From the NCBI RefSeq assembly GCF_004114915.1, contig NZ_CP022219.1:5796501-5860500 (forward strand): a stretch of 64,000 nucleotides of DNA. Reading direction: 5' to 3'. The translations under genes were made by a program, and so were the position numbers. Below, piece by piece: positions 26,960-37,378 of this stretch. The notes below the pieces were generated by a model. That model did not search any database, was not told where the DNA came from, and was given only the letters and a program-made list of their open reading frames with translations. The stretch is from Bradyrhizobium guangxiense (GTDB lineage Bacteria; Pseudomonadota; Alphaproteobacteria; Rhizobiales; Xanthobacteraceae). Each line of letters starts with the position of its first letter. The stretch's first letter is position 1.

Positions 26960-27276
26960 CCATCCTCTCCGGTATCGAGCACCGAACGTATCGTGACGAT
27001 CGCGGAATCCAGCCGGTCGGAAATCTCGCGATTGGTGCGCTCGAGCTTGCGGGCCTTCACCAGCGCGCCATCGAGCTCATCGGCAAGCCGCGAGCGGTCC
27101 GCGCCCAGTGCCTGAATCCGCGCCGCGAGCTCGTTCTCGTCGCGATCGGCATCGCGTCGCCGCTCCACCGCGCTTTCAAGCGCGTCGAGCGCCGCCATCA
27201 GCCTGCGGGTCGCGATCTCGATCTCCACCGCGGAGGACTCCGTCATGGCGGCACTGTTGGACACGCGATCGTTCAT
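26956..27276 (-). CDS. DUF4164 family coiled-coil protein
   Basis: This is a small, highly charged, almost entirely helical protein of about 106 residues (IEIATRRLMAALDALESAVE, LADELDGALVKARKLERTNR). Length, coiled-coil character and four-base coupling to zapA match the alphaproteobacterial DUF4164 family. The start is uncertain: ATG 27276 (MNDRVSNSAAM) or ATG 27246 (MTESSAVEIE); neither has a strong ribosome-binding site. A structural role near the divisome is conceivable but unproven. Confidence 0.8.
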   Translation of the reverse strand: MNDRVSNSAAMTESSAVEIEIATRRLMAALDALESAVERRRDADRDENELAARIQALGADRSRLADELDGALVKARKLERTNREISDRLDSAIVTIRSVLDTGEDG

Positions 27277-27649
27277 GTAGTCAGCGGTGGAACCTGGCGG
27301 CCTTTGCCCAGTGGCCTTTTCCTGGGGCTTGCCGCCCGGCAAAAGACTCGGTTCGGCAAGCGGTTAGAAGCAGAAATTTACGTGGCAAGCTAGCCAAGCG
27401 CAACGCCGCCGCGAAACTATGCACCGATAGATCGGACCGAGGTCGTCCGGCTGCGCGCCTTCCTCCCGCGCAAGAGCCCGGCGAAAACCGATCTCCACAG
27501 AGGCAACTTTTGCGGCCAAATCGGCGTTTGACTGCCTTGGACTCCCGGAACCGAGGTGCTATCCCAGCCCCGACCTTCAGTGGCCGCCAGGCTCCTCCCG
27601 CGCGGGCGTACATCGCCTCCAAGCGCCTCATTTCAGACGGATTTCAGAC
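27277..27649. promoter_or_regulatory. Divergent spacer between the zapA operon and transketolase gene
   Basis: This 373-base spacer holds no supported gene. A possible sigma-70-type promoter for tkt is TTGGAC at 27537-27542 and CTATCC at 27559-27564, with a 16-base spacer, about 85 bases before the start codon. Overlapping TTGACT (27528-27533) is an alternative -35 at poorer spacing. The frame 27108-27653 on the plus strand is a shadow. Confidence 0.35.
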
Positions 27650-29635
27650 ATGACGCAGGTCGATCACACCCGTATGGCCAACGCGATCCGCGGCCTTTCG
27701 ATGGACGCTGTCGAGAAGGCGAAATCGGGTCATCCCGGCCTGCCGATGGGGGCCGCCGACATCGCCACGGTGCTGTTCACGCAATTCCTGAAATTCGACG
27801 CCGCCGCGCCCGCCTGGCCGGATCGCGACCGCTTCGTGCTCTCCGCCGGTCACGGCTCGATGCTGCTCTATTCGCTGCTGTATCTCACCGGCAATTCCGA
27901 GATGACGCTGGACCAGATCAAGCAGTTCCGCCAGGTCGATTCGCTCACCCCCGGCCACCCCGAGAATTTCCGCACCAAGGGCATCGAGACCACGACCGGT
28001 CCGCTCGGCCAGGGCATCTCGACGGCGGTCGGCATGGCGCTCGCCGAGAAGATGCTCGCGGCCGAGTTCGGCAAGAAGATCGTCGACCACCACACCTACG
28101 TGCTCGCCTCCGACGGCGACCTGATGGAAGGCGTGTCGCAGGAAGCGATCGCGATGGCCGGCCACTGGAAGCTTGGCAAGCTGATCGTGCTCTACGACGA
28201 CAACGGCATCTCGATCGACGGCCCGACCTCGATCTCCGACTCGGTCGACCAGGTGAAGCGCTTCAAGTCGGCGGGCTGGGCCGCCGAGAAGATCGACGGC
28301 CACGACCAGGCGGCGATCGCGGCTGCAATCCCCCGCGCGCAAAAATCCAACAAGCCGACGCTGATCGCCTGCCGTACCACGATCGGCTTCGGCGCGCCGC
28401 ACAAGGCCGGCACGGCGAAGGTGCATGGCGAAGCGCTGGGGGCCGACGAGCTCAAGGCCGCCAAGGAAAATCTCGGCATCGCGCTGGAGCCGTTCTCGGT
28501 GCCCGATGACGTGCTGAAGGCCTGGCGCGCGGCCGGCAGCCGCGGCGCCGCGGCGCGGCAGGAATGGGAAGCACGGCTCGGTGAGCTCGGCAGCCGCAAG
28601 CGCGCCGAGTTCGAGCGCCGGCTGCGTCACGAGCGTCCCGCTTCGCTCGCCAAGGCCGTGCGCGCCTACAAGAAGGAGCTGCTGGAAAAGCCGATGACCG
28701 CGGCCACCCGCAAGTCGTCGGAAGCGATGATCGAAGTGATCGCCGGCGCGATGCCGATGGAATTCCTGGCCGGCTCCGCCGACCTCACCGGCTCCAACAA
28801 CAACAAGGCGAAGTCGGCGACCGCGTTCTCGGCCAAGACGCCGAAGGGCCGCTTCATCCATTACGGCATCCGCGAGCACGGCATGGCGGCTGCGATGAAC
28901 GGCATCTTCCTGCACGGCGGCTTCGCGCCGAACGGCGCGACGTTCCTGGTGTTCACCGACTACGCGCGGCCTGCGATGCGCCTTGCCGCGCTGATGGGAG
29001 CCGGCGTCGTTTACGTCATGACCCATGACTCGATCGGCCTCGGCGAAGACGGCCCGACCCATCAGCCGGTCGAGCATCTCGCTGCGCTCAGAGCCGTTCC
29101 CAACATGCGCGTGTTCCGTCCCTGCGATGCGATGGAAGTCGCCGAGTGCTGGGAGCTTGCGCTGAACCGCATCGACGGTCCGACCGTGCTGGCGCTGCCC
29201 CGCCAGAACCTGCCGCAGCTGCGTACCACCGCACCGAACGACAATCCCTGCGCGGCCGGCGCCTATGAACTGGTCGCCGCCCAGGGCGAAGCCAAGGCGA
29301 CGCTGTTCGCGTCCGGCTCCGAGGTCGAGATCGCGGTTGCCGCCCAGAAGCAGCTCGCCGAACGCGGCATCGCGTCACGGGTGGTCTCTGTTCCCTCGCT
29401 CGAGCTGTTGTTAGCGCAACCAGAGGCCAAGCGCGCCGCAATCATCGGCAACGCGCCGGTCAAGGTCGCGATCGAGGCCGCGGTGCGCTGGGGCTGGGAT
29501 GCCGTGATCGGCCAGGATGGTGAATTCATCGGCATGCATTCCTTCGGTGAAAGCGGCCCTGCAAAGGAGCTTTACAAGCATTTCGGCATTACCGCCGAGG
29601 CCGCGGTTAACGCTGTGCTGAAGCGCGTTTCCTGA
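27650..29635 (+). CDS. tkt: Transketolase
   Basis: This 661-residue thiamine-diphosphate enzyme of the pentose phosphate pathway transfers two-carbon units between ketoses and aldoses. Motifs: [50 protein letters not shown], the ThDP-binding [13 protein letters not shown] ending in DDNGISIDG, and the pyrimidine domain with [14 protein letters not shown]. It heads a run of plus-strand carbon-metabolism genes. No RuBisCO or phosphoribulokinase gene is near, so this is probably the housekeeping copy rather than a Calvin-cycle cbbT. Confidence 0.97.
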   Translation: MTQVDHTRMANAIRGLSMDAVEKAKSGHPGLPMGAADIATVLFTQFLKFDAAAPAWPDRDRFVLSAGHGSMLLYSLLYLTGNSEMTLDQIKQFRQVDSLTPGHPENFRTKGIETTTGPLGQGISTAVGMALAEKMLAAEFGKKIVDHHTYVLASDGDLMEGVSQEAIAMAGHWKLGKLIVLYDDNGISIDGPTSISDSVDQVKRFKSAGWAAEKIDGHDQAAIAAAIPRAQKSNKPTLIACRTTIGFGAPHKAGTAKVHGEALGADELKAAKENLGIALEPFSVPDDVLKAWRAAGSRGAAARQEWEARLGELGSRKRAEFERRLRHERPASLAKAVRAYKKELLEKPMTAATRKSSEAMIEVIAGAMPMEFLAGSADLTGSNNNKAKSATAFSAKTPKGRFIHYGIREHGMAAAMNGIFLHGGFAPNGATFLVFTDYARPAMRLAALMGAGVVYVMTHDSIGLGEDGPTHQPVEHLAALRAVPNMRVFRPCDAMEVAECWELALNRIDGPTVLALPRQNLPQLRTTAPNDNPCAAGAYELVAAQGEAKATLFASGSEVEIAVAAQKQLAERGIASRVVSVPSLELLLAQPEAKRAAIIGNAPVKVAIEAAVRWGWDAVIGQDGEFIGMHSFGESGPAKELYKHFGITAEAAVNAVLKRVS

Positions 29636-29786
29636 GAGTTGAGCTTGCCGCAAAAAAGGACTACGTAATCTCTCATATGATCAAGCACCGCCCGGCCGAA
29701 CCGGGCGCCCGCCCCTAAAAAAACCCTCGCAAGCGCGCCAACCGCGCGTTGTGCGGGATGACAACGGTCATTGAAGGAGACGAAAC

Positions 29787-30794
29787 ATGGCAGTCCGCGT
29801 CGGAATTAACGGTTTTGGCCGCATCGGCCGCAACGTCCTGCGGGCTATCGCCGAGTCAGGCCGCAAGGACATCGAGGTCGTCGGCATCAACGACCTCGGC
29901 CCGGTCGAGACCAACGCCCATCTGCTTCGTTTCGACAGCGTCCATGGCCGCTTCCCCGGCACCGTCACCGTCGATGGCGACTCGATCAGCCTTGGCAACG
30001 GCAAGATCAAGGTGACCGCCGAGCGCGATCCCTCGAAGCTGCCCTGGAAGGATCTCGGCGTCGACATCGCGCTGGAATGCACCGGCATCTTCACCTCGAA
30101 GGACAAGGCCTCCGCGCACCTGACCGCCGGCGCCAAGCGCGTGCTGGTCTCCGCGCCCGCCGACGGCGCCGACGCCACCATCGTCTACGGCGTCAACCAC
30201 GACACGCTGACCAAGGATCACCTGGTCGTCTCCAACGGTTCCTGCACCACCAACTGCCTCGCGCCGGTCGCCAAGGTGCTGAACGATCTCGTCGGCATCG
30301 AGACCGGCTTCATGACCACGATCCACGCCTATACCGGCGACCAGCCGACGCTGGACACGCTGCACAAGGATCTCTACCGCGGCCGCGCCGCGGCGATGTC
30401 GATGATCCCGACCTCGACCGGCGCTGCGAAGGCGATCGGCCTCGTGCTGCCCGAGTTGAAGGGCAAGCTCGACGGCGTCGCGATCCGCGTGCCGACCCCG
30501 AACGTCTCGGTGGTCGATCTCAAGATCGTCGCCAAGCGTGCCACCGATGCGAAGGAAATCAACGCGGCGATGAAGCGTGCCTCCGAGCAGCAGCTCAAGG
30601 GCATCCTCGGCTACACCAACGCGCCCAACGTCTCGATCGACTTCAACCACGACCCGCACTCCTCCACCTTCCACGAGGACCAAACCAAGGTGCAGAACGG
30701 TACGCTGGTGCGCGTGATGTCCTGGTACGACAACGAGTGGGGCTTCTCGAACCGCATGGCGGACACCGCTGTCGCCATGGCGAAGGTGATCTGA
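29787..30794 (+). CDS. gap: Glyceraldehyde-3-phosphate dehydrogenase, type I
   Basis: This 335-residue enzyme interconverts glyceraldehyde-3-phosphate and 1,3-bisphosphoglycerate. The Rossmann start is [17 protein letters not shown]; the catalytic Cys153 lies in [12 protein letters not shown]; the phosphate-binding region includes [20 protein letters not shown]; the C-terminal [13 protein letters not shown] is conserved. The spacer from tkt carries a CGCCCGG-CCGAA-CCGGGCG hairpin (29689-29707) without a plus-strand T tract. GAAGGAG about ten bases upstream is a good ribosome-binding site. Confidence 0.97.
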   Translation: MAVRVGINGFGRIGRNVLRAIAESGRKDIEVVGINDLGPVETNAHLLRFDSVHGRFPGTVTVDGDSISLGNGKIKVTAERDPSKLPWKDLGVDIALECTGIFTSKDKASAHLTAGAKRVLVSAPADGADATIVYGVNHDTLTKDHLVVSNGSCTTNCLAPVAKVLNDLVGIETGFMTTIHAYTGDQPTLDTLHKDLYRGRAAAMSMIPTSTGAAKAIGLVLPELKGKLDGVAIRVPTPNVSVVDLKIVAKRATDAKEINAAMKRASEQQLKGILGYTNAPNVSIDFNHDPHSSTFHEDQTKVQNGTLVRVMSWYDNEWGFSNRMADTAVAMAKVI

Positions 30795-30808
30795 GCACGC
30801 TGCGATTT

Positions 30809-30890
30809 CGTCATTCCGGGCTGGTCCGCAGGACCAGACCCGGAATTTCGAGATTCCGGGTTCGGTGCCAGCGCACCGCCCCGGAATGAC
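30809..30890. repeat. Palindromic repeat, family B (GTCATTCCGGG type), between gap and pgk
   Basis: An imperfect palindrome starting CGTCATTCCGGGCTGGTCCG and ending CGCCCCGGAATGAC, with an inner TTCGAGATTCCGGG. It fills most of the gap between two genes that are probably co-transcribed. Other members: 33269-33373, 38655-38757, 49751-49849, 50737-50868, 57489-57611, 62012-62052. Confidence 0.85.
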
Positions 30891-30921
30891 CTCCCAGAGG
30901 CCCGGGACAAGGAAGCGTCAG

Positions 30922-32118
30922 ATGACCAACAAATTCCGCACCCTCGACGACGTCGACGTGAAGGGCAAGCGCGTGCTGCTGCGCGTCGATCTCAACGTGC
31001 CCATGGACAACGGCCGCGTCAGTGACACGACCCGGCTCGAGCGCGTGGCGCCGACCATCACCGAGCTTGCCGACAAGGGCGCCAAGGTCATCCTGCTGGC
31101 GCATTTCGGCCGGCCGAAGGGACGCGATGCCAAGGACTCGCTAAAGCCGGTCGCCGAGGCGCTGGCCAAGGTGGTGAAGAAGCCGGTCGGCTTCGCGGAC
31201 GACTGCATCGGCGAGCCCGCGGCCACGGCGGTTGCCGGCTTGAAGGATGGCGACATCCTGTGCCTCGAAAACACCCGCTTCCACAAAGAGGAAGAAAAGA
31301 ACGATCCGGCCTTCGTCGCGGAATTGGCAAAGCTCGGCGACATCTGGGTCAATGACGCGTTCTCGGCGGCGCACCGCGCCCATGCCTCGACCGAGGGCCT
31401 CGGTCACAAGTTGCCGGCCTATGCCGGCCGCACCATGCAGGCCGAGCTGGACGCGCTGGAGAAGGCGCTGGGCTCGCCGACCAAGCCCGTCATCGCCATC
31501 ATCGGCGGCGCAAAGGTCTCGACCAAGATCGACCTCTTGGAAAATCTCGTGAGCAAGGTGGACGCGCTCGTGATCGGTGGCGGCATGGCCAACACCTTCC
31601 TGCACGCCCGGGGCGTCGCGATCGGCAAGTCGCTGGCCGAGAAGGATCTTAGCGCCACGGCACTGCGCATCATGGAGAAGGCGGAAGCCGCCAATTGCGC
31701 CATCATCCTCCCCGTCGACGCCACCGTCGCCTATCATTTCGCGGCGAACGCGCCGTCGCATGCCTATGGGCTGGATGCGATTCCGGCCGACGGCATGATC
31801 CTCGACGTCGGTCCGCAATCGGTCGCGCGCGTTCACGCCGCGATCGACGACGCCGCGACGCTGGTCTGGAACGGCCCCCTCGGCGCGTTCGAGATGCAGC
31901 CGTTCGACCGCGGCACGGTCGCGGCCGCCAAGCATGCCGCCGAGCGCACCAAGGCCAGGAAGCTGACCTCGATCGCGGGCGGCGGCGACACCGTCGCGGC
32001 GCTCAACCAGGCCCATGTGGCCGGTGACTTCACCTATGTCTCGACCGCCGGTGGCGCATTCCTCGAATGGATGGAAGGCAAGCCCCTGCCCGGCGTTGAA
32101 GTTCTGCGGATCAAGTAA
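30922..32118 (+). CDS. pgk: Phosphoglycerate kinase
   Basis: This 398-residue kinase makes ATP from 1,3-bisphosphoglycerate. Motifs: [22 protein letters not shown], the hinge segment with [25 protein letters not shown], and the C-terminal nucleotide loop [18 protein letters not shown] 30922 ([10 protein letters not shown]) follows an AAGGAAG by seven bases; the longer frame upstream reads through repeat sequence. Confidence 0.97.
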   Translation: MTNKFRTLDDVDVKGKRVLLRVDLNVPMDNGRVSDTTRLERVAPTITELADKGAKVILLAHFGRPKGRDAKDSLKPVAEALAKVVKKPVGFADDCIGEPAATAVAGLKDGDILCLENTRFHKEEEKNDPAFVAELAKLGDIWVNDAFSAAHRAHASTEGLGHKLPAYAGRTMQAELDALEKALGSPTKPVIAIIGGAKVSTKIDLLENLVSKVDALVIGGGMANTFLHARGVAIGKSLAEKDLSATALRIMEKAEAANCAIILPVDATVAYHFAANAPSHAYGLDAIPADGMILDVGPQSVARVHAAIDDAATLVWNGPLGAFEMQPFDRGTVAAAKHAAERTKARKLTSIAGGGDTVAALNQAHVAGDFTYVSTAGGAFLEWMEGKPLPGVEVLRIK

Positions 32119-32158
32119 GCAAGCGGCCCTTGCAGGCCCCAACGGGAGAAAAAGACAG

Positions 32159-33226
32159 ATGGCTCGGATCACGTTACGTCAACTGCTCGACCACGCGGCG
32201 GAGAACGATTACGGCGTACCGGCCTTCAACATCAACAACATGGAGCAGGCGCTGGCGATCATGGACGCGGCCAACCAGGTCGACGCGCCGGTCATCATCC
32301 AGGCCTCGCGCGGTGCGCGCTCCTACGCCAACGACGTCATGCTCAAGCACATGATGGACGCGGTGACCGAGATCTATCCGCACATTCCGGTCTGCGTGCA
32401 TCTCGACCACGGCAACGAGCCGGCGACCTGCATGACCGCGATCCAGGCCGGCTTCACCTCGGTGATGATGGACGGCTCGCTCAAGGCCGACGGCAAGACG
32501 CCCGGCGACTGGGGCTACAATGTCGGCGTCACCAAGACCGTGACCGACATGGCCCATCTCGGCGGCATCTCGGTCGAGGGCGAGCTCGGCGTGCTCGGCT
32601 CGCTCGAGACCGGCATGGGCGACAAGGAAGACGGCCACGGCGCCGAAGGCAAGCTCAGCCACGACCAGCTCCTGACCAACCCGGACGAGGCCGTGAAGTT
32701 CGTGCAGGAGACCAAGGTCGACGCGCTCGCGATCGCGATGGGCACCTCGCATGGCGCCTACAAGTTCACCCGCAAGCCCGACGGCGACATCCTCGCCATG
32801 AACGTGATCGAGGAGATCCACCGCAAACTGCCGAACACGCATCTCGTCATGCACGGCTCGTCCTCGGTGCCGCAGGAGCTGCAGGACATCATCAACGCCT
32901 ATGGCGGCAAGATGAAGCCGACCTGGGGCGTGCCGGTCGCCGAGATCCAGCGCGGCATCAAGAACGGCGTGCGCAAGATCAACATCGACACCGACAACCG
33001 CATGGCGATGACGGGTCAGATCCGCAAGGTGCTCAAGGACAGCCCGGAAGAGTTCGACCCGCGCAAGTACCTGAAGCCGGCGATGGAAGCCATGACCAAG
33101 CTGTGCAAACAGCGCCTGCAGGAGTTCAACACCGCAGGCCAGGCCTCCAAGATCAAGCGCGTCCTGACCACCGCCGAGATGGCCAAGCGCTACGCCAAGG
33201 GCGAGCTGGACCCCAAGGTCGCGTAA
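32159..33226 (+). CDS. Class II fructose-1,6-bisphosphate aldolase
   Basis: This 355-residue zinc-dependent aldolase, of the type often called CbbA/FbaA, shows the metal-binding [12 protein letters not shown], the [20 protein letters not shown] loop, [13 protein letters not shown] and the zinc His in [10 protein letters not shown], then [15 protein letters not shown] 32159 begins [20 protein letters not shown], the family start, with GGGAG upstream. It follows pgk by 40 bases. A class I aldolase, which uses a different mechanism, is encoded 248 bases downstream. Confidence 0.97.
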   Translation: MARITLRQLLDHAAENDYGVPAFNINNMEQALAIMDAANQVDAPVIIQASRGARSYANDVMLKHMMDAVTEIYPHIPVCVHLDHGNEPATCMTAIQAGFTSVMMDGSLKADGKTPGDWGYNVGVTKTVTDMAHLGGISVEGELGVLGSLETGMGDKEDGHGAEGKLSHDQLLTNPDEAVKFVQETKVDALAIAMGTSHGAYKFTRKPDGDILAMNVIEEIHRKLPNTHLVMHGSSSVPQELQDIINAYGGKMKPTWGVPVAEIQRGIKNGVRKINIDTDNRMAMTGQIRKVLKDSPEEFDPRKYLKPAMEAMTKLCKQRLQEFNTAGQASKIKRVLTTAEMAKRYAKGELDPKVA

Positions 33227-33268
33227 GCGATCGCGAAGGTGGCGTAAGGGCCGCAGGCACCATTTGCC

Positions 33269-33373
33269 GTCATTCCGGGACGCGCGGAGCGCGAGCCCGG
33301 AATCCATGGTGCTACCATCGACGCGGATCAATGGATTCCGGGCTCGCCGCCAAGGGGCGCGCCCCGGAATGAC
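33269..33373. repeat. Palindromic repeat, family B, between the two aldolase genes
   Basis: GTCATTCCGGGACGCGCGGA running to GCGAGCCCGGAATCCATGG, then an inverted second unit ending CGCCCCGGAATGAC. It separates the two aldolase genes and could attenuate or stabilise a read-through transcript. Confidence 0.88.
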
Positions 33374-33474
33374 CGCCTCCCCCCTTTACCCTGCGACGAA
33401 CGTTAACTCGGCAAATGCCCGAGAACGGTCTATTTTCCCGGGCATGGGCAGAGTCGTTTTGGGAGGACCTCTCG

Positions 33475-34500
33475 ATGAATCTGACTGAGCTCAACAGGAT
33501 CGCGGCGGCCATGGTCGCACCCGGCAAGGGCATCCTCGCCGCCGATGAATCCTCCGGCACCATCAAGAAGCGCTTCGACGCGATCGGAGTGGACTCGACC
33601 GAAGAGAACCGCCGCGACTATCGCGAGATGCTGTTCCGCTCCAAGGACGCCATGAGCCAGTACATCTCCGGCGTCATCCTCTACGACGAGACGATCTGGC
33701 AGGATGCCAAGGACGGCACGCCGCTGGTGAAGCTGATCGAGAGTAGCGGCGCCATTCCCGGCATCAAGGTCGACGAGGGCACGCAGGCCCTGCCGATGTG
33801 CCCCGGCGAGCTCGTCACCGTCGGGCTCGACAAGCTCGCCGAGCGGTTGAAGAAATATTACGAGCGCGGCGCGCGCTTTGCCAAATGGCGCGCGGTGATC
33901 GACATCGGCAGCGGCATTCCCTCGATGACCGCAATCAGCGTCAACGCCCACGCGCTGGCGCGTTATGCCGCGCTGTGCCAGGTAGCACAGATCGTGCCGA
34001 TCGTGGAGCCGGAGGTGCTGATGGACGGCGATCACGACATCGACCGCTGCTATGAGGTCACGCAGCGCGTGCTCAACAAGACCTTCCAAGAGCTACGCGT
34101 GCAGCGCGTGGCGCTGGAAGGCATGGTGCTGAAGCCGAACATGGCGATATCAGGCAAGAAGTGCGTAAAGCAGGCCTCCGTCGAGGAGGTCGCGGAGAAG
34201 ACAATTCGATTGCTGAAGGCCTGCGTGCCCGCCGCGGTGCCCGGCATCGCCTTCCTCTCCGGCGGCCAGTCGGACGAGGAGGCGACCGCGCATCTCAACG
34301 CCATGCACAAGCTCGGCCCGCTGCCCTGGGGCCTGACCTTCTCCTATGGCCGCGCGCTGCAGGCCGCGCCGCAGAAGGCCTGGTCCGGGAGGCCTGAGAA
34401 CGTCGCGGCCGGACAGCGCGCCTTCAGCCATCGCGCCCGGATGAACGGCCTCGCCTCCAAGGGCGAATGGCAAAGCAGCCTGGAACAGAAGGCAGCCTAG
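33475..34500 (+). CDS. Class I fructose-bisphosphate aldolase
   Basis: This 341-residue Schiff-base aldolase opens MNLTELNRIAAAMVAPGKGI with LAADESSGTIKKRFD, the class I signature. The catalytic Lys is in EGMVLKPNMA, and the C-terminal FLSGGQSDEEA, LPWGLTFSYGRALQ are diagnostic. ATG 33475 has GGGAGG ten bases upstream. Having both aldolase classes adjacent is unusual; the class I form needs no metal, so it could serve when metal is limiting (inference). Confidence 0.96.
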   Translation: MNLTELNRIAAAMVAPGKGILAADESSGTIKKRFDAIGVDSTEENRRDYREMLFRSKDAMSQYISGVILYDETIWQDAKDGTPLVKLIESSGAIPGIKVDEGTQALPMCPGELVTVGLDKLAERLKKYYERGARFAKWRAVIDIGSGIPSMTAISVNAHALARYAALCQVAQIVPIVEPEVLMDGDHDIDRCYEVTQRVLNKTFQELRVQRVALEGMVLKPNMAISGKKCVKQASVEEVAEKTIRLLKACVPAAVPGIAFLSGGQSDEEATAHLNAMHKLGPLPWGLTFSYGRALQAAPQKAWSGRPENVAAGQRAFSHRARMNGLASKGEWQSSLEQKAA

Positions 34501-34503
34501 ATC

Positions 34504-35187
34504 TTGTCGAACAAACCGCCTCCGCCGCGCCCGGCGCCGCGCCTTTATCTCGCGACGCCCGTCGTCGATGATCCCGCCGCGCTCGTCGCCGAGCTGCCGG
34601 CCCTGCTCACCGCCGCCGACGTCGCGGCCGTGCTGCTGCGGCTGAAGGAGACCGATCAGCGCACCATGATCTCGCGCATCAAGGCCCTGGCGCCGCCGGT
34701 GCAGAAGGCAGGCGCCGCGCTGCTCGTCGACGGCCACGCCGAGCTGGTGGCGCGCGGCGGCGCCGACGGCGCGCACCTGCCCGGCATCGCCGCGCTGAAG
34801 GAGGCGCTGCCGTCGCTCAAGCCCGATCGCATCGCCGGCGTCGGCGGGCTGACGACGCGGCACCATTCCATGGATGCGGGCGAGATGGGCGCGGATTACG
34901 TTCTGTTCGGCGAGCCCGATGCGAAAGGCCAGCGCCCCCAGGCGCAAGCGATCGCCGAGCGGCTCGACTGGTGGGCCGAGCTGTTCGAGCCGCCCTGTGT
35001 CGGCTTTGCCACCTCGCTGGAGGAGGCCCACGACTTCGCCCTCAGCGGCGCCGACTTCGTGCTGGTCGGCGACTTCATCTGGGCCGATCCGCGCGGGGCC
35101 AAAACCGCGCTGGTCGAGGCGGACGCTGCGATCAAGAAGGCCCATGCGATGGCGAGCCAGAATCCTGCGGGCAGCGAGCACGGCTAG
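34504..35187 (+). CDS. Thiamine-phosphate synthase-like protein (ThiE fold)
   Basis: This 227-residue TIM-barrel protein resembles ThiE in its layout: LYLATPVVDDP, LLVDGHAELVARGGADGAHL, IAGVGGLTTRHHSMDAGEMG, ADYVLFGEPD. It starts with TTG three bases after the aldolase stop. Typical ThiE residues for the pyrimidine-PP substrate are not all obvious, and position in a glycolytic cluster is not a thiamine-operon context. It may supply thiamine diphosphate for the nearby transketolase, or be a ThiE-like protein with another role. Confidence 0.78.
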   Translation: MSNKPPPPRPAPRLYLATPVVDDPAALVAELPALLTAADVAAVLLRLKETDQRTMISRIKALAPPVQKAGAALLVDGHAELVARGGADGAHLPGIAALKEALPSLKPDRIAGVGGLTTRHHSMDAGEMGADYVLFGEPDAKGQRPQAQAIAERLDWWAELFEPPCVGFATSLEEAHDFALSGADFVLVGDFIWADPRGAKTALVEADAAIKKAHAMASQNPAGSEHG

Positions 35188-35195
35188 CGCCCGAC

Positions 35196-36278
35196 ATGAA
35201 GCTCCCCTGCATCACCACGCTGGTCACGCTGCTGCTCACGGTGCCCGCGGCCGCGCAGCTCCAGATCCCCCCGCCAGCGACGACGCCGAGCGCGGCACCT
35301 GAAAAGCCAAAGCCCAAGCCGCACGCGCTCACCAAGAAGAAGGACGCCGCGCCGGCGCCGAAGCCCACGGCCTCGCCCAAGCCCACGGCCTCACCCAAGC
35401 CGGCTCCGGCCGCGACCGTGATCCCGGCGCCGCCGACCGACAATTCCAGCGCTGATCTGGTCTACGGCGCCTATCAGCGTGGCCAGTACAAGACCGCGTT
35501 CGACCTCGCCACCGCCCGTGCACAAGGAGGCGATCCCAAGGCGATGACCATGCTCGGCGAGCTCTATTCCAACGCCATGGGCATCCGGCGCGACTACGCC
35601 AAGGCGGCCGAATGGTACAAGCGCGCTGCGGATGCCGGCGACCGCGAGGCGATGTTCGCGCTCGCCATGCTGCGCATCTCCGGCCGCGGCGGCTCGGTCG
35701 ACAAGAGCGAGGCGGTCAAGCTGATGGCCTCCGCCGCCAAGCTCGGCGAGCCCAAGGCGGCCTATAACCTCGCTTTGCTCTATCTCGATGGCCAGCCCCT
35801 GCCGCAGGACGTCAGGCGCTCCGCCGAGCTGCTGCGCCAGGCTGCCGATGCCGGCCTGCCCGAGGCGCAATACGCGCTGGCGACCTTCTACAAGGAAGGC
35901 ACCGGCGTGCCGAAGGACCCGGAACGCGCGGTGCGGCTGCTGCAGGCCGCCTCGCTCGCCGACAATGTCGATGCCGAGGTCGAATATGCCATCGCCATGT
36001 TCAACGGCACCGGCACGCCGAAGAACCAGCCGGCCGCCGTCGCCCTGCTCCGCAAGGCCTCCCGCCAGGGCAGCGCGATCGCGCAGAACCGGCTGGCGTG
36101 GGTGCTGATCAACGGCGTCGGCACATCCATGGACAAGGTCGAGGGCTTCAAATGGCACCTGGTGGCCAAGACATCAGGCAAGGGTGACCCGGAGCTCGAT
36201 AAGCAATTGTCCGACCTGCCGGCCGAGGACCGGGCCAAGGCAGAAGCCGCCGCCAGGAAGTGGCTCGGGAGCAAATGA
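35196..36278 (+). CDS. Exported Sel1-repeat (TPR-like) protein
   Basis: This 360-residue protein has a signal peptide (MKLPCITTLVTLLLTVPAAA), a Pro/Lys/Ala-rich linker (residues about 25-80 with repeated KPTASPKP), then six or so Sel1 repeats such as AKAAEWYKRAADAGDREAMF and PERAVRLLQAASLADN. Such solenoids act as scaffolds in the periplasm. It starts eight bases after the ThiE-like gene, so it is co-transcribed; partner unknown. Confidence 0.9.
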   Translation: MKLPCITTLVTLLLTVPAAAQLQIPPPATTPSAAPEKPKPKPHALTKKKDAAPAPKPTASPKPTASPKPAPAATVIPAPPTDNSSADLVYGAYQRGQYKTAFDLATARAQGGDPKAMTMLGELYSNAMGIRRDYAKAAEWYKRAADAGDREAMFALAMLRISGRGGSVDKSEAVKLMASAAKLGEPKAAYNLALLYLDGQPLPQDVRRSAELLRQAADAGLPEAQYALATFYKEGTGVPKDPERAVRLLQAASLADNVDAEVEYAIAMFNGTGTPKNQPAAVALLRKASRQGSAIAQNRLAWVLINGVGTSMDKVEGFKWHLVAKTSGKGDPELDKQLSDLPAEDRAKAEAAARKWLGSK

Positions 36279-36363
36279 CTTGACGCGGGCCCCCTCGCGG
36301 GGCACCCAGTCCCTCAAGCAGGCCTGTTTCTGCGCCTCTCTCCCGATCAAGACCTAGAGCCTC

Positions 36364-37155
36364 ATGCTGTATTCCGCCACTATCAACGTCATGGTCAAGG
36401 CTGCGCGCCGCGCCGGCCGCAGTCTCAAGCGCGATCTCGGCGAGATCGAGCATCTGCAGGTCTCGCTGAAGGGGCCGGCGAATTTCGTCTCGCTCGCCGA
36501 CAAGCGTGCCGAGGAGATCCTGTATCAGGATCTCGCCAAGGCCCGCCCCGGCTATGGCTTCATCGGCGAGGAAGGGGGACAGCGCGAGGGTACCGACAAG
36601 AGCCACACCTGGATCGTCGACCCGCTCGACGGCACCACCAACTTCCTGCACGGCATCCCGCAATTTGCGATCTCGATCGGGCTTGCGCGCGAGGGCACGG
36701 TGATCGCGGGGGTGATCTACACCCCCGCCAATGACGAGCTCTACATCGCCGAACGCGGCAAGGGCGCCTTCCTCAACGACCAGCGCCTGCGCGTCGCCGG
36801 CCGCCGCCAGCTCAACGAATGCGTGGTGGCCTGCGGCCTGCCCCATATCGGCCGCGGCGACCACGAGGAATTCCGCCGCGAAATGACCGCAATCCAGGAC
36901 CGCGTCGCGGGCCTCCGCCGCTTCGGCGCCGCCTCGCTCGATCTCGCCTTCGTCGCCGCCGGCCGCCTCGACGGCTATTGGGAGCGGAATTTGCAGTCGT
37001 GGGACATCGCCGCCGGCATGCTGATGGTGCGTGAAGCCGGGGGGACGGTGAGCGACATCAACACGCCCGGCGATGCGCTGGTGACGGGGGACGTGGTGTG
37101 CGGCAATGAGTATGTGCACGGGGAGCTGGTGAGGATTTTGCGGAAGCCTGCGTAA
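36364..37155 (+). CDS. suhB: Inositol monophosphatase family protein (SuhB type)
   Basis: This 263-residue phosphatase has the lithium-sensitive metal-binding motifs: GFIGEEGG (Glu ligand), WIVDPLDGTTNFLHGIPQFA (Asp ligands) and the C-terminal SWDIAAGMLMVREAGG. It hydrolyses inositol phosphates and may, like SuhB, bind RNA polymerase/rRNA transcription complexes. It closes the carbon-metabolism run, 85 bases after the Sel1 gene. Confidence 0.95.
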   Translation: MLYSATINVMVKAARRAGRSLKRDLGEIEHLQVSLKGPANFVSLADKRAEEILYQDLAKARPGYGFIGEEGGQREGTDKSHTWIVDPLDGTTNFLHGIPQFAISIGLAREGTVIAGVIYTPANDELYIAERGKGAFLNDQRLRVAGRRQLNECVVACGLPHIGRGDHEEFRREMTAIQDRVAGLRRFGAASLDLAFVAAGRLDGYWERNLQSWDIAAGMLMVREAGGTVSDINTPGDALVTGDVVCGNEYVHGELVRILRKPA

Positions 37156-37185
37156 GGCGAAGCCCGGGCTTCACGCTCCGCCATC

Positions 37186-37280
37186 ATCACCCGCGAAAGT
37201 GGGTGATCCAGTATTCCAGAGACGTCAGTCGGATACGGAGAAGCCGCGGCGTGCTGGATGCCCCGCTTTCGCGGGACAGT
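37186..37280. repeat. Dispersed repeat, family C, copy 2
   Basis: ACCCGCGAAAGTGGGTGATC and CAGTATTCCAGAG, then GCCGCGGCGTGCTGGATGCC and CCGCTTTCGCGGG. The outer CCCGCGAAAG/CTTTCGCGGG arms are inverted, so the whole element is a large imperfect hairpin. Matches the copy at 26040-26126. Confidence 0.82.
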
Positions 37281-37378
37281 GTGCCTTACGGTTTCACCAG
37301 CGGCGCGGCGGTACCTCAACGACTAAAGCGCGATGAGATTTAGACGAATCGTCATCGCGCGTTAGGTTGTTGTTTTGC

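Noticed and set aside
29689..29720. Terminator after transketolase
   Set aside because: The CGCCCGG/CCGGGCG hairpin is followed by A residues, not T, on the plus strand; in the minus direction the T tract precedes the stem.
27650..37155. A Calvin-cycle (cbb) operon
   Set aside because: Transketolase, GAPDH, PGK and aldolases are present, but there is no RuBisCO, phosphoribulokinase, cbbX or CbbR gene in the window; a housekeeping glycolysis/pentose-phosphate cluster fits better.
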